This document shows, one piece after another, positions 39,610 through 48,135 of a stretch of DNA of 64,000 bases. Both the position numbers and the translations under genes were made by a program. The notes below the pieces were generated by a model, which did no database searches, had not been told where the DNA came from, and saw only the letters and a list, made by a program, of their open reading frames with translations. Numbering within the stretch: position 1 is the stretch's first letter; each line of letters starts with the position of its first letter. Source of the stretch: an uncultured Phycisphaerales bacterium (lineage in GTDB: Bacteria; Planctomycetota; Phycisphaerae; Phycisphaerales; UBA1924); contig CALKJW010000008.1 in the NCBI GenBank assembly GCA_937995595.1, positions 1 to 64,000 on the forward strand. Direction: 5' to 3'.

Positions 39610-40566
39610 TCAGGCCCATGCAAGGTCCAGCACGCCCGCCGCGCCCAGCACGCACGAGACGACGCCGTTGATGGTGAAGAAGGCCATGTCGAGCCCGGCC
39701 TTGCCGCGCCGCGCCAGCACGACGTGCTCGACGACCAGCAGGCCCCCCACCGCGATGACCGCGGCGGCGAACACGGGGCCGAATCGTGTCTCGGCCCGTG
39801 CTGACAGGCACAGCAGCGCGAACGCGCCGGCGTGCAGGATGCGGGAGACCCGGATCGCCCCGACCGGTCCGAGGCGCGCGGGGACCGAGTGCAGGCCCGT
39901 GGCGCGGTCGAACTCGACGTCCTGCAGCGCGTAGATGACGTCGAACCCGGCGACCCACAGCAGCACCATGCCCGCCAGCAGCCAGAGCGCGGGGCTGGCG
40001 GCGACGAACGCGGGGTCGATGGCGACCGCCGCGGCCAGCGGCGACGCCGCGAGCGCACCGCCGAGAAACACGTGGCACAGCGCGGTGAAGCGCTTGGTGA
40101 ACGAGTAGAAGGCGATCCACGCGAGCACGGGCACGCCGAGCGCCAGCGGCCAGTGGTTGGTGAAGAAGAGCCAGAACAGCGCGGCGCAGGCGATGAACCC
40201 CGCCGCGGCGGCGAGGGCGATGAGCAGGCCGTCGCGCGATGAGAGACGCCCGGACGCGATGACGCGGCGCTGCGTGCGCGGGTTCGCGGCGTCGATGTCG
40301 CGGTCGGCCAGACGGTTCACGAGCATCGCCCACGTGCGGGCGAGCACCATGCACGCGACGACGAGGGCGAGTTGCGCGGCGAAGCGCGACCACGGCGAGC
40401 CCTCGGGGCGGGCCATGAACGCTGCGAGCACGGCAAAGGGCAGCGCGAAGACCGAGTGCGCGAGTTTGATGTCCGCCGCGGCGAGGGAGAGGCGTGCGGG
40501 CAGCGAAGGGCGCGGCGGGGCGGCCTGCGCGGCGGGTTCGGGCGATGGTGCGTCGATGGCCTGCAC
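39610..40566 (-). CDS. UbiA-family prenyltransferase (MqnP/UbiA-like)
   Basis: This is an integral membrane protein of about 318 residues that should transfer a polyprenyl group to an aromatic acid in quinone synthesis. The first Asp-rich motif NRLADRDIDAANPRTQRR (about 80-97) and the second motif ALQDVEFDRATGLHSVPARL (about 205-224) are both present. Around them are about eight hydrophobic helices (KLAHSVFALPFAVLAAFM; LIALAAAAGFIACAALFWLF; LWLLAGMVLLWVAGFDVIYA). The second motif type is frequent in 4-hydroxybenzoate or MqnP enzymes. The start is uncertain: GTG 40566 is used; TTG 40575 is possible. It follows purK by about 17 bases. Confidence 0.88.
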   Translation of the reverse strand: MQAIDAPSPEPAAQAAPPRPSLPARLSLAAADIKLAHSVFALPFAVLAAFMARPEGSPWSRFAAQLALVVACMVLARTWAMLVNRLADRDIDAANPRTQRRVIASGRLSSRDGLLIALAAAAGFIACAALFWLFFTNHWPLALGVPVLAWIAFYSFTKRFTALCHVFLGGALAASPLAAAVAIDPAFVAASPALWLLAGMVLLWVAGFDVIYALQDVEFDRATGLHSVPARLGPVGAIRVSRILHAGAFALLCLSARAETRFGPVFAAAVIAVGGLLVVEHVVLARRGKAGLDMAFFTINGVVSCVLGAAGVLDLAWA

Positions 40567-40583
40567 GCGGGGCAAGGGTATGG

Positions 40584-41774
40584 TCAGCCCGGCAGCGCGG
40601 CCTGGACGCGCGCGACCGCCGCGGCGACGGCCGCGGGCGTGTCGGCGACGACGGTGACGTGGCCGATCTTGCGGCCGGGACGCTCGGCCTTGCCGTAGTG
40701 GTGGAAGTGCGCGCCGGGGATCGCGAGGATGTCCTCGCGCCGCGGGAAGCGGCCGAGGATGTTGATCATGGCAGAGACGGGGCCGCAGGGTGCCGACCGC
40801 TCGGAGCAGCAATCGGTGGCACCGGTGTCGCCGAGTGGCCAGCCGAGAATGGCGCGGAGGTGGTTCTCGAACTGACTTGTCGGCGCGCCCTCGATGGTCC
40901 AGTGGCCGGAGTTGTGGACGCGCGGGGCCATCTCGTTGCCGAGCAGGGTCGGCGCTCCGGACTCGTCGCGCGACTCGAAGAACTCGATGGCGAGGACGCC
41001 GACGTAATCGAGTTTCTGCATGATCGCGCGGGCGCGGTCCTCGGCGTGCTGTTGCAGGCCGGGCGCAAGGCCCGGCGCGGGGGCGATCGTGGTGCGCAGC
41101 ACGCCGCCCTCGTGGTGGTTCTGCACCAGCGGGTAGAAGCGCGTGCCGCCGTCGCGGGCGCGCACGCCGATGAGCGACAGTTCCCGCGTGAAGGGGACGA
41201 AGCGCTCGACGATCAGCCCGCCCGCCGCGGCGCGTGGGGCGAGGTCGGGCCACGCGGCGTCGATCTGCTGCTGCACGGGCGGGAGGCCCGCGCCGCGCCT
41301 CAGGACGGCCTGCCCCTTGCCGTCGTAGCCCATGCGGCGCGACTTGACAACCAGCCCCGGCGCGCGGCCGTCGAGCAGGCCGAGTTGCTCCGCCGCGGCG
41401 AGCAGGTCGTCGCGCGTCGAGGCGTGCACGAACTCCGGCACGGCGACGCCGCACTCAACGAACAACCGCTTCTCGAGCAGGCGGTCCTGGAGTGTCGCGA
41501 GCGCGAGCGCGGGGGGATGGACACTGGCGTGTGCCTCCAGACGCTGCGCCACCGCGGCGGGAACGTTCTCGAACTCGTAGGTCACGACCCGTGCGCCCGC
41601 GGTGAGCTGGTCGAGCGCGGCCGGGTCGTCGTAGGGCGCGACGATCTGCTCGGCGACCTGCGCGCTGGGCGCGTGCGGGTCGGGGTCGAGGAAACGGAAG
41701 CGCAGGCCCATCGGGATGCCCGCCAGCGCGAGCATGCGGCCCAGTTGCCCGCCGCCGAGGACGCCGACGGTCAC
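40584..41774 (-). CDS. purK: N5-carboxyaminoimidazole ribonucleotide synthetase
   Basis: PurK uses ATP and bicarbonate to carboxylate AIR in purine synthesis. The 396 residues contain [17 protein letters not shown] at the N-terminus, an ATP-grasp core ([19 protein letters not shown], about 150; [18 protein letters not shown]) and the catalytic [20 protein letters not shown] (about 290). It ends with [20 protein letters not shown] 41774 overlaps the purE stop as GTGA and has a [12 protein letters not shown] short Cys-containing insertion ([14 protein letters not shown], about 322-335) is not typical. Confidence 0.96.
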   Translation of the reverse strand: MTVGVLGGGQLGRMLALAGIPMGLRFRFLDPDPHAPSAQVAEQIVAPYDDPAALDQLTAGARVVTYEFENVPAAVAQRLEAHASVHPPALALATLQDRLLEKRLFVECGVAVPEFVHASTRDDLLAAAEQLGLLDGRAPGLVVKSRRMGYDGKGQAVLRRGAGLPPVQQQIDAAWPDLAPRAAAGGLIVERFVPFTRELSLIGVRARDGGTRFYPLVQNHHEGGVLRTTIAPAPGLAPGLQQHAEDRARAIMQKLDYVGVLAIEFFESRDESGAPTLLGNEMAPRVHNSGHWTIEGAPTSQFENHLRAILGWPLGDTGATDCCSERSAPCGPVSAMINILGRFPRREDILAIPGAHFHHYGKAERPGRKIGHVTVVADTPAAVAAAVARVQAALPG

Positions 41775-42331
41775 GCCTTCCCCTTTGCGCGTCGGGCGCG
41801 TGGGGCCGCGGGCTCCGGCGCGGGCCTGCGCGGGTCGGGGTCGGCCAGCACCCTGCGCGTCTGCGCGACGCGGAAGGCGCGGTAGGCCTCGCGGAAGCGC
41901 GGGAACTCGGCCCCCAGCACCGCCGCGGCGAGGAGCGCGGCGTTGACCGCGCCGGCCTTGCCGACGGCGAGCGTGCCGACGGGCACGCCCGCGGGCATCT
42001 GCACGATAGACAGCAGCGAGTCCGCTCCCTTGAGCGCCTTGGACTCGACGGGCACGCCGAGCACGGGCAGCACGGTCTTGCTGGCGCACATGCCGGGAAG
42101 GTGCGCCGCGCCGCCCGCGCCGGCGATGATGATGCGCAGGCCGCGCGACTCAGCGGTCGCGGCGTACTCAAAGAGCAGGTCCGGCGTGCGGTGGGCCGAG
42201 ACGACACGGACCTCGTGCGGGATGCCGAAGTCGGTGAGCGTCGCCGCGGCGTGCTGCATGGTCTCCCAGTCGGACCGAGAGCCCATGATAATGCCGACGA
42301 GGGGCGAGGAAGTGGCGGCGCGTGCGGGCAT
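41771..42331 (-). CDS. purE: N5-carboxyaminoimidazole ribonucleotide mutase
   Basis: PurE converts N5-CAIR to CAIR. The 186 residues have [16 protein letters not shown] (about 13), [14 protein letters not shown] (about 43), [15 protein letters not shown] (about 66), [20 protein letters not shown] and [14 protein letters not shown], the normal class I pattern. A basic C-terminal tail of about 25 residues ([15 protein letters not shown]) is extra. It leads the purEK pair and is followed by the UbiA gene. Confidence 0.96.
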   Translation of the reverse strand: MPARAATSSPLVGIIMGSRSDWETMQHAAATLTDFGIPHEVRVVSAHRTPDLLFEYAATAESRGLRIIIAGAGGAAHLPGMCASKTVLPVLGVPVESKALKGADSLLSIVQMPAGVPVGTLAVGKAGAVNAALLAAAVLGAEFPRFREAYRAFRVAQTRRVLADPDPRRPAPEPAAPRARRAKGKA

Positions 42332-42429
42332 TGGGGTGAATGGTAACGGGCCGGAGGATGCGCGGGGGGATCGGCATGTGGGGTGACCGTCCGACCGCGA
42401 CCCCTCATCCCCCTCGCTGCGCTCGGGTA

Positions 42430-42454
42430 CTTCTCCCCGCGGTGCGGGGAGAAG
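42430..42454. repeat. Hairpin repeat element (CTTCTCCCCGC family)
   Basis: There is a perfect 11-bp stem CTTCTCCCCGC / GCGGGGAGAAG with loop GGT. The preceding CCTCATCCCCCTCGCTGCGC segment gives the layout of short interspersed repeats seen in many GC-rich genomes. It is in the gap between purE and the DUF3299-type gene. Confidence 0.7.
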
Positions 42455-42471
42455 GGAACTGGCTCACTGCA

Positions 42472-42490
42472 CATGGCCGGGACGGCCATG
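42472..42490. repeat. Second hairpin repeat (CATGGCCG / CGGCCATG)
   Basis: There is a perfect 8-bp stem CATGGCCG / CGGCCATG with loop GGA, followed by CCACG. The arrangement resembles a short repeated intergenic element common in planctomycete genomes. Together with the hairpin before it, it fills the end of the gap. Confidence 0.6.
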
Positions 42491-42498
42491 CCACGAGT

Positions 42499-43563
42499 TC
42501 ACGGCGCGAGGTGCTCCTGTCGCACTTCGCTCTCGCGCAGCGGCGCGCCGGTCTGCTTGGTCACCACGGTGTCGTCCATCAGGTACAGGCTCACCAGCCA
42601 GTCCTTGACGAGGTAGGGATCGACCTGGAGTTTGCCGGTGACGGTGCCCATGATGAGCAGGCGCGTCTCGCCCTCGGCGGGCTTGTTCAGTTTCACTTCG
42701 ATCGCGTCGTAGGGCGTGGGCGGGACGCCGATGCAGCAGCCGTCCCACTGGTTGAGCATCATCAGCATCTCGTCGAGCCCCTCGGCCATGACGGGGAACG
42801 CGACGTAGCCGGAGATCTTCACCCACTTGTTGTGGAGCATCTGCACGCGGTCGGGGATGACCTTCAGGCCCATGCGCGGCTTGTAGGTCTCCTGCACCGA
42901 CATCAGGTGCTCCCACGTCACCTCGTAGGGTCGTTCGCGCGAACCGTCGCCGCGCATCACGAAACGACCATCGACCAGCACGGTGCCGTCTGGCTGGGGC
43001 TCGAGTCTGGCCGGTCCGTGTGCCGCGGCGGCGGCCGCGGCGGAATCGGGCGCGGCCGGCGTGGCCGCCAACGGCGCGCCGGGCGCGGAACCGTTGGCGG
43101 CGGCCGCGCTCGGCGCGGGGGCGATCTCGGGCTGGTCGGGCGCGGCTGTCGTCTGGGCGGCGTCGTCCGCAGCGCCGGGGGCGCCGGGGGGAGGCGGTCC
43201 GACAAAGCCGGGGCGAAGGTGGTCGGTCGCCGCCGCGGCGTCGCGTGCGGGCACGACGGGCAGTTCGACCGCGGGCGCGGGGTTGGGGTCCTCCGGGGGC
43301 GCGGGCGTTTCGGCCACCTGCGGCGCGCGCGGCGCAGGCGCGGGAGCCGGGTCGGGCGGGGTCGGCGGCCGCTCGGCGCTCGGCGGCGCGGGCGTTGGCG
43401 TTGGCGCGGGACGCTCGACAGGCGGCGCGGGGGGGGGCGCGTCGGCGGCCTGCACGGGCGCGGGTGCGGGGGCCGGCGCGGGGGGCTTGGCGCGCCCCCG
43501 CACGAAGAGCATCGCCGCCGTGGCGAGAACGAGCAGCGCGATGATGGACCAGAAGATGCGCAT
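42499..43563 (-). CDS. Membrane-anchored protein with DUF3299-type domain
   Basis: This is a 354-residue protein. It starts with a membrane anchor (FWSIIALLVLATAAMLFVRG) and then a long, low-complexity Pro/Ala linker (about 28-190). The C-terminal domain (about 200-345) has EVTWEHLMSV, VKISGYVAFPVMAEGLDEML and NQWDGCCIGVPPTPYDAIEV, which are the hallmarks of the DUF3299 family of exported proteins of unknown function. The linker would hold the domain away from the membrane. The gene follows the second ABC permease by 86 bases, and ABC transporter loci with DUF3299-type proteins are known, so a joint role is plausible. Confidence 0.85.
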   Translation of the reverse strand: MRIFWSIIALLVLATAAMLFVRGRAKPPAPAPAPAPVQAADAPPPAPPVERPAPTPTPAPPSAERPPTPPDPAPAPAPRAPQVAETPAPPEDPNPAPAVELPVVPARDAAAATDHLRPGFVGPPPPGAPGAADDAAQTTAAPDQPEIAPAPSAAAANGSAPGAPLAATPAAPDSAAAAAAAHGPARLEPQPDGTVLVDGRFVMRGDGSRERPYEVTWEHLMSVQETYKPRMGLKVIPDRVQMLHNKWVKISGYVAFPVMAEGLDEMLMMLNQWDGCCIGVPPTPYDAIEVKLNKPAEGETRLLIMGTVTGKLQVDPYLVKDWLVSLYLMDDTVVTKQTGAPLRESEVRQEHLAP

Positions 43564-43649
43564 GAGCGATCGAGACCAATCGTAGACGAGGGGCGGCGGA
43601 GGGTTGCACAGCGCCGGCGCGGCGTGCCGGCCCGACGGGAGCCACCGGG

Positions 43650-44948
43650 TCAGCCCAGCGGCTTGAGATGGTCGGCGACGGACGAGCGGTAGGCCATGAC
43701 GCCGGGGACGATCCCCGCCAGCGCGCTGAGCAGGATCGCGCCGGTCAGCACGGCGAGCGTGACCTCGGGCGCGAAGACGGGCGTGACGACCAGGCCGATC
43801 GCGTTTTTCAGCGCGCCCGCGGCGACCAGCGCGCCGCCGACCGCCAGCGCCAGCCCGGCCGCCGCGCCCAGCACGCCGATGATGGTGGCCTCGGTGACGA
43901 GCAGGCCGAAGACGCGCGGGCGCGAGCAGCCCAGCACGCGCAGCACGGCGACCTGCCTGCGGCGCTGCTCCATGGAGTTGTAGAGCGCGAGCATGATGGA
44001 GATCGCGCTGGAGACCATGACCACGCCCGCCATGGCCAGGACGATCACGTCGATGTTGGAGACGATGCGGAACAGCGCGTCGATCTGCTGCACGGGCTGG
44101 GCGACGGTGATCGTCGGGTCGCGGCGGAGCGCGTCGAACGCCGCGGGCAGGAGCGCGGTCGCGTCGCGCCCCGGGCGCGAGGCGACGCGGAGGTAGATGC
44201 CGGTGATGAGGCGGTCGGTCTCGAGCAGGTCGTCCGCGGTGGTGGTGCGGATCGAGGGGTCGGTGAGTTTGCGGCGGTCGTGGGCGTGGATGATCCACGA
44301 ACTGGTGAGGTCGGTGAACAGGGCGCGGTCGTGCGCGCTGCCGGTGGGCTCGAGGACGCCGACGACGGTGTAGGCGAACTCTCTGTGCACGTGCGGGGCG
44401 ACGGCGTCGGCCTGCCCGAGTTGGCGCGACTGCGCGATGCCGTGGGTGAGGAAGATCTCCGAGCCGACGCGGAGGCCGGTCTCGCGCGCGGCGCGTGCGC
44501 CGACGACGACCTCGAAGGGCTTTTCGAACGCGCGGCCCGCGGCGAACCGCCACGGCTCGCCGAGGTTGGGCTCGAAGTCGGAGAAGAACTCGGGCGCGGT
44601 GGCCAGGACCGGGAAGCCGCGGTACGAGTCGCCCTGCTGGGTGGGGATGGCGAAGGCGAAGGGCATGGACGCGGCGATCTGCTGGTACTTGGCCCACTCG
44701 ATAGGTCGCGCCGGCGGGTTGGCGTAGTAGATGCCGTTGAGCACGGCGACCATCGGGCTCGCGTCGCGCGAGACGAGCAGGTGCATGTTGCCCGAGCCGC
44801 GCGCGAAGGCCTGCCGGCCGGCGTCGCGCATCGAGAAGAGCACGAGCATGAGCGCGACGGCGACGCCGACCGTGAGCGCGGTGACGCACGTGGAGAACAG
44901 GCGCGCGCGGAGCGAGCGGCGGACGATGGCCAGGTCGGTCAGCGCCAC
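43650..44948 (-). CDS. ABC transporter permease, FtsX type
   Basis: This is a 432-residue permease. It has an N-terminal helix (FSTCVTALTVGVAVALMLVL), a large periplasmic domain (about 45-300) and three C-terminal helices (VIVLAMAGVVMVSSAISIML; VTEATIIGVLGAAAGLALAV; VLTGAILLSALAGIVPGVMA). MEQRRRQVAVLRVLGCSRPR is the usual coupling loop. GTG 44948 overlaps the ATPase gene by 10 bases and has GGGAGG upstream. It should pair with the ATPase as a homodimeric transporter. The substrate is unknown. Confidence 0.9.
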   Translation of the reverse strand: MALTDLAIVRRSLRARLFSTCVTALTVGVAVALMLVLFSMRDAGRQAFARGSGNMHLLVSRDASPMVAVLNGIYYANPPARPIEWAKYQQIAASMPFAFAIPTQQGDSYRGFPVLATAPEFFSDFEPNLGEPWRFAAGRAFEKPFEVVVGARAARETGLRVGSEIFLTHGIAQSRQLGQADAVAPHVHREFAYTVVGVLEPTGSAHDRALFTDLTSSWIIHAHDRRKLTDPSIRTTTADDLLETDRLITGIYLRVASRPGRDATALLPAAFDALRRDPTITVAQPVQQIDALFRIVSNIDVIVLAMAGVVMVSSAISIMLALYNSMEQRRRQVAVLRVLGCSRPRVFGLLVTEATIIGVLGAAAGLALAVGGALVAAGALKNAIGLVVTPVFAPEVTLAVLTGAILLSALAGIVPGVMAYRSSVADHLKPLG

Positions 44949-45712
44949 GCCCCGCCTCCCTTCGCCGGCCCGTGCGCCGCGAGGCCCGGCGCGGCGGCGC
45001 GCAGGTGGGCCGCGTGGAGTTCGTCGAGCCGAGCGCGGCGCGGGAAGCGCTCGGCCATGGCGGGGTCGTGGGAGACGCAGAGCAGCGCGGCGCCGCGCGT
45101 GCGGCAGGCGTTCTGGATCAGGTCCATGGCGACGGCGGCGTTCTCGGGGTCGAGGCTGGCGGTGGGCTCGTCGGCCAGGACCAGTTCGGGCGAGCAGGCC
45201 AGCGCGCGGGCGACGGCGACGCGCTGCTGCTGGCCGACGCTCAGCCGCTCGGGCGCGGCGTCGGTGCGCTCGATGCCCAGCGAGGCGAGCAGGTCGGCGG
45301 CGCGGGCGCGGTGCTCGCGCGCCGGGATGTCGCTGAACATCAGCGCGGCCATGACGTTCTCCAGCGCCGAGAAGCCGTGCAGGAGGTTGAAGGTCTGGAA
45401 GATCATGCCGATGTGCCGGGCGCGGAAGGCGTCGCGCGCCGGGCCGCGGAGCGCGTGGATGCTTCGGCCCGCGACCTCGATGCGCCCGGCGTTGGGCGGG
45501 AGCAGGTCGATCACGCCGGCGACCAGGTGCAGCAGGGTGGACTTGCCGCGCCCCGAGCCGCCGGTGAGGAGCGCCTGCTCGGCGGGGGCGAGTTCGAGCG
45601 CGGCGATGTCGATGACCCAGGGGTCGGTGGGGCGCGCGCCGGGGTAGCGGAAGCGCAGGTCGGCGATGCGCAGCGCGGGCGTCGCGTCCTGGCCTGCGGG
45701 CGTGTCCGGCAC
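44939..45712 (-). CDS. ABC transporter ATP-binding protein
   Basis: This is a 257-residue nucleotide-binding subunit. Walker A is GGSGRGKST (about 51), and the Q-loop is IFQTFNLLHG. The signature is LSVGQQQR instead of LSGGQ. Walker B is LVLADEPTASLD and the H-loop is VSHD. The C-terminal end is a short Ala/Gly tail. It starts at GTG 45712 and overlaps the permease gene. The G-to-V change in the signature is also seen in some FtsE/LolD relatives and should not stop ATP binding. Confidence 0.93.
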   Translation of the reverse strand: MPDTPAGQDATPALRIADLRFRYPGARPTDPWVIDIAALELAPAEQALLTGGSGRGKSTLLHLVAGVIDLLPPNAGRIEVAGRSIHALRGPARDAFRARHIGMIFQTFNLLHGFSALENVMAALMFSDIPAREHRARAADLLASLGIERTDAAPERLSVGQQQRVAVARALACSPELVLADEPTASLDPENAAVAMDLIQNACRTRGAALLCVSHDPAMAERFPRRARLDELHAAHLRAAAPGLAAHGPAKGGGAWR

Positions 45713-45786
45713 TGCGCAACCCTCCGGGCCGGCACGCGCCGGCGCGGCGGATTGTTGCCCGGCGCGGGGCCGGAGTCACGTGCAAC

Positions 45787-47916
45787 TCAGTTGCACGGCG
45801 GCGGACGCGAGAACCAGCAGTCCAGGAACGCGAAGATGTCGGCGACCTGCACGCCGTTGTGCCCGTCGAAGTCGGCCTGCGGCGAGTTGGAGAACCACAG
45901 CGAGAGGAAGGCGAAGATGTCGTTCACCACGACCGCTCCGTCGCCGTCGGCGTCGCACGGGCAGGTGGGCTGGCCGCCCTCGCAGGAATCGATCACGCCG
46001 TTGCCGTTGGCGTCGAGCCCGGGGTTCGCGGCCAGTTGCACGCCGTCGGGCACGCCGTCGGCGTCGCAGTCGGCGTCGATGGTGAACTGGTAGCCTCCGG
46101 GGGTCGGCCAGGCGACGGGCGGCTCGCCGGGCACGTCGGCGCAAACCAGCGCGACGGGTCGCACGCGGTACTGGCCCGGCGGCGGCTCGGCGCCCGTGCC
46201 CCACAGGCCGATAATGTGCGAGGTCTGCGCGCCGGGCGGGAAGAGCGCAGGCGCGAAGTACGACGAGGCGTTGACCCACGAGCCGTTGTGGAAGCGCTCG
46301 ACGGCGACCGCGCCGCCCCAGCCGCCGCCGCCCGCGCTCACCGCGTGGTCGACCGGGCCGTAGGAGCGGATCAGCACCGCGGGCTGTGGCGTGGTGAAGG
46401 CGGTCGAGGCGACGACGCCGCCCTGCGGGGGCGTGCAGTCCATCGCGTGCAGGCCGAAGGGAACCAGGCCCGCGCTCCCGCCGCCGGTGATCGACGACAG
46501 GGCGTCGTAGTAGGGCGCGGGTTCGAGTTGCATCAGCCCGCCGAGCGAGACCGGCCCCTCCCACGCCGCGCCGTTGTTGTTGGCGTTGATGACGATGTGG
46601 CCCATCAGCCCGCCGGGGGGCAGCACGATCGTGCCCTGCAGCGCGTCGCCGATGCGGAGCGACGCCCCGCCCTCGAGCCCCGTGCCGCCGATGGAGATCA
46701 TGCGGCCCGGCAGGACGGAGCGGCCGACGGTGATGCCGCCGAGCACCGGGCCGTTGAAGGACACGTTGGCGTTGAGGTGGTGGTCCATGATGATCTCGCC
46801 CAGCACCGCGCCGCCGACGACCAGGTCGCGGTTGAACGAGCCGCGCGCGGGGTTGAGCGGCGTGCCCATGTGGACGACGCCCTCGAGGTTCCCGACGACC
46901 GCGAAACTGCCCTGCGGGTAGGAGATGTTGGTGTCGAAGTAGCCGCGTGCAGACCAGACGACGTTGGGCACCTGCACGCCCCCCACCGTCCGCGACGCCC
47001 TGAAGTGCCGGCCGACGGTGACCGGCACGCGGATCGACGCGGCGAGCGAGAGGCTCGCGTCCAGGTCGCGCGCGACGATGAAGCGCGGCGAGCCGGAGGT
47101 GCCGAACTCGTAGAGGTAGGTCGCTTCGAGGCTGCCGCGGAAGTCGCCGCCGGTGGTCTCGAAGTGGTGCACGACGCCTCCGGGCCCGAGCACGATGTTG
47201 GCCGCGATGCCGGCCGCCTTGAGGCGGCCGATGTGCCCGCCGGGGACGCTGATCGAGACGGGCTCGCCGTCGGGCCTGCGGATGTCGCCCATCACGTCGA
47301 GGTGGTCGATGCTCGCGCTGTTGCCGACGCTGACCCCGCCGAGCAGGTTTCCGGCGATGAAGACGTTGCCCATGCTCCGGCCCGCGGCGGTGCTGACCAT
47401 GTCGCCGAGCATGCTGCCGCCGATGTCGAGGTTGTAGATCATGTCGGCGCGGATTGCCGGCCCGCCGGGCGTGCCGTGGGGCGGGGCCTCGCGGTCGTAG
47501 CCGACGTCGCCGGCGGTGTAGAGTTGCAGGAGCAGGACCTTGTCGGTGCCGCTGGTGCCCTTGTCGAACGCGCCCAGGCCGCCGATGCGGCCCAGCGCGG
47601 AGGTGCCGCGGATGTTCACGCGGCAGTCGATGGCGGTGTTGTTCTGCACGCGCACGCGCCCGAGCATGACGTTGGACCCGCCGGTGATGGTGATCGTCGG
47701 GTTCGAGGTGGGGTTGCCGGTGAGCGTGACGGTGATGTCCCATCGCCCGGTCGTCGCGTTGAGCGAGCACGACTTGGTGAACGCGCCGCTGGTGGTGACG
47801 GCGACGGTGACGCCGGGCGGGTCGCACTGCGCGCCGGCGCGCGACGGCGCGAGCAGCACGACGAGCAGGGACAGGGCGGCCATCGCCAACGAACGCCGGG
47901 TCTTGAAATGGAACAT
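45787..47916 (-). CDS. Large secreted protein with dockerin-like C-terminal motifs
   Basis: This is a 709-residue exported protein. The signal is RSLAMAALSLLVVLLAPSRA, followed by a long beta-rich region made of short repeated strands (for example GNLLGGVSVGNSASIDHLDV, GGAVLGEIIMDHHLNANVSF, GGITVGRSVLPGRMISIGGT), which suggests a right-handed beta-helix. The C-terminus has a Ca-binding-type segment (DADCDADGVPDG) and then two dockerin-like modules, DADGDGAVVVNDIFAFLSLW and ADFDGHNGVQVADIFAFLDC. Such C-terminal modules are shared by many secreted planctomycete proteins and may be a sorting signal. The ligand is unknown. ATG 47916 is the first residue of the signal. Confidence 0.88.
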   Translation of the reverse strand: MFHFKTRRSLAMAALSLLVVLLAPSRAGAQCDPPGVTVAVTTSGAFTKSCSLNATTGRWDITVTLTGNPTSNPTITITGGSNVMLGRVRVQNNTAIDCRVNIRGTSALGRIGGLGAFDKGTSGTDKVLLLQLYTAGDVGYDREAPPHGTPGGPAIRADMIYNLDIGGSMLGDMVSTAAGRSMGNVFIAGNLLGGVSVGNSASIDHLDVMGDIRRPDGEPVSISVPGGHIGRLKAAGIAANIVLGPGGVVHHFETTGGDFRGSLEATYLYEFGTSGSPRFIVARDLDASLSLAASIRVPVTVGRHFRASRTVGGVQVPNVVWSARGYFDTNISYPQGSFAVVGNLEGVVHMGTPLNPARGSFNRDLVVGGAVLGEIIMDHHLNANVSFNGPVLGGITVGRSVLPGRMISIGGTGLEGGASLRIGDALQGTIVLPPGGLMGHIVINANNNGAAWEGPVSLGGLMQLEPAPYYDALSSITGGGSAGLVPFGLHAMDCTPPQGGVVASTAFTTPQPAVLIRSYGPVDHAVSAGGGGWGGAVAVERFHNGSWVNASSYFAPALFPPGAQTSHIIGLWGTGAEPPPGQYRVRPVALVCADVPGEPPVAWPTPGGYQFTIDADCDADGVPDGVQLAANPGLDANGNGVIDSCEGGQPTCPCDADGDGAVVVNDIFAFLSLWFSNSPQADFDGHNGVQVADIFAFLDCWFSRPPPCN

Positions 47917-48135
47917 GCGGAGTCTCCCGGTTCGGGAGATCGGCGTGCGCGGCGCGTGCGCCAAGCCGCACGCGCCGGGGGCGGTCCGGCCGCGCGGACC
48001 GGTGCGGGGTGCGCGGGCCGCGCCGGGCGTGCGCCGGCCCCGCGAAGACCGGGGGCGGCGCGCACCAGACCGACCGAGGCGCGTCGGAACTCGCGTGTCG
48101 GGCTCAAGCCGGCCGCGCCGGGCGTTGGGCCCGCG

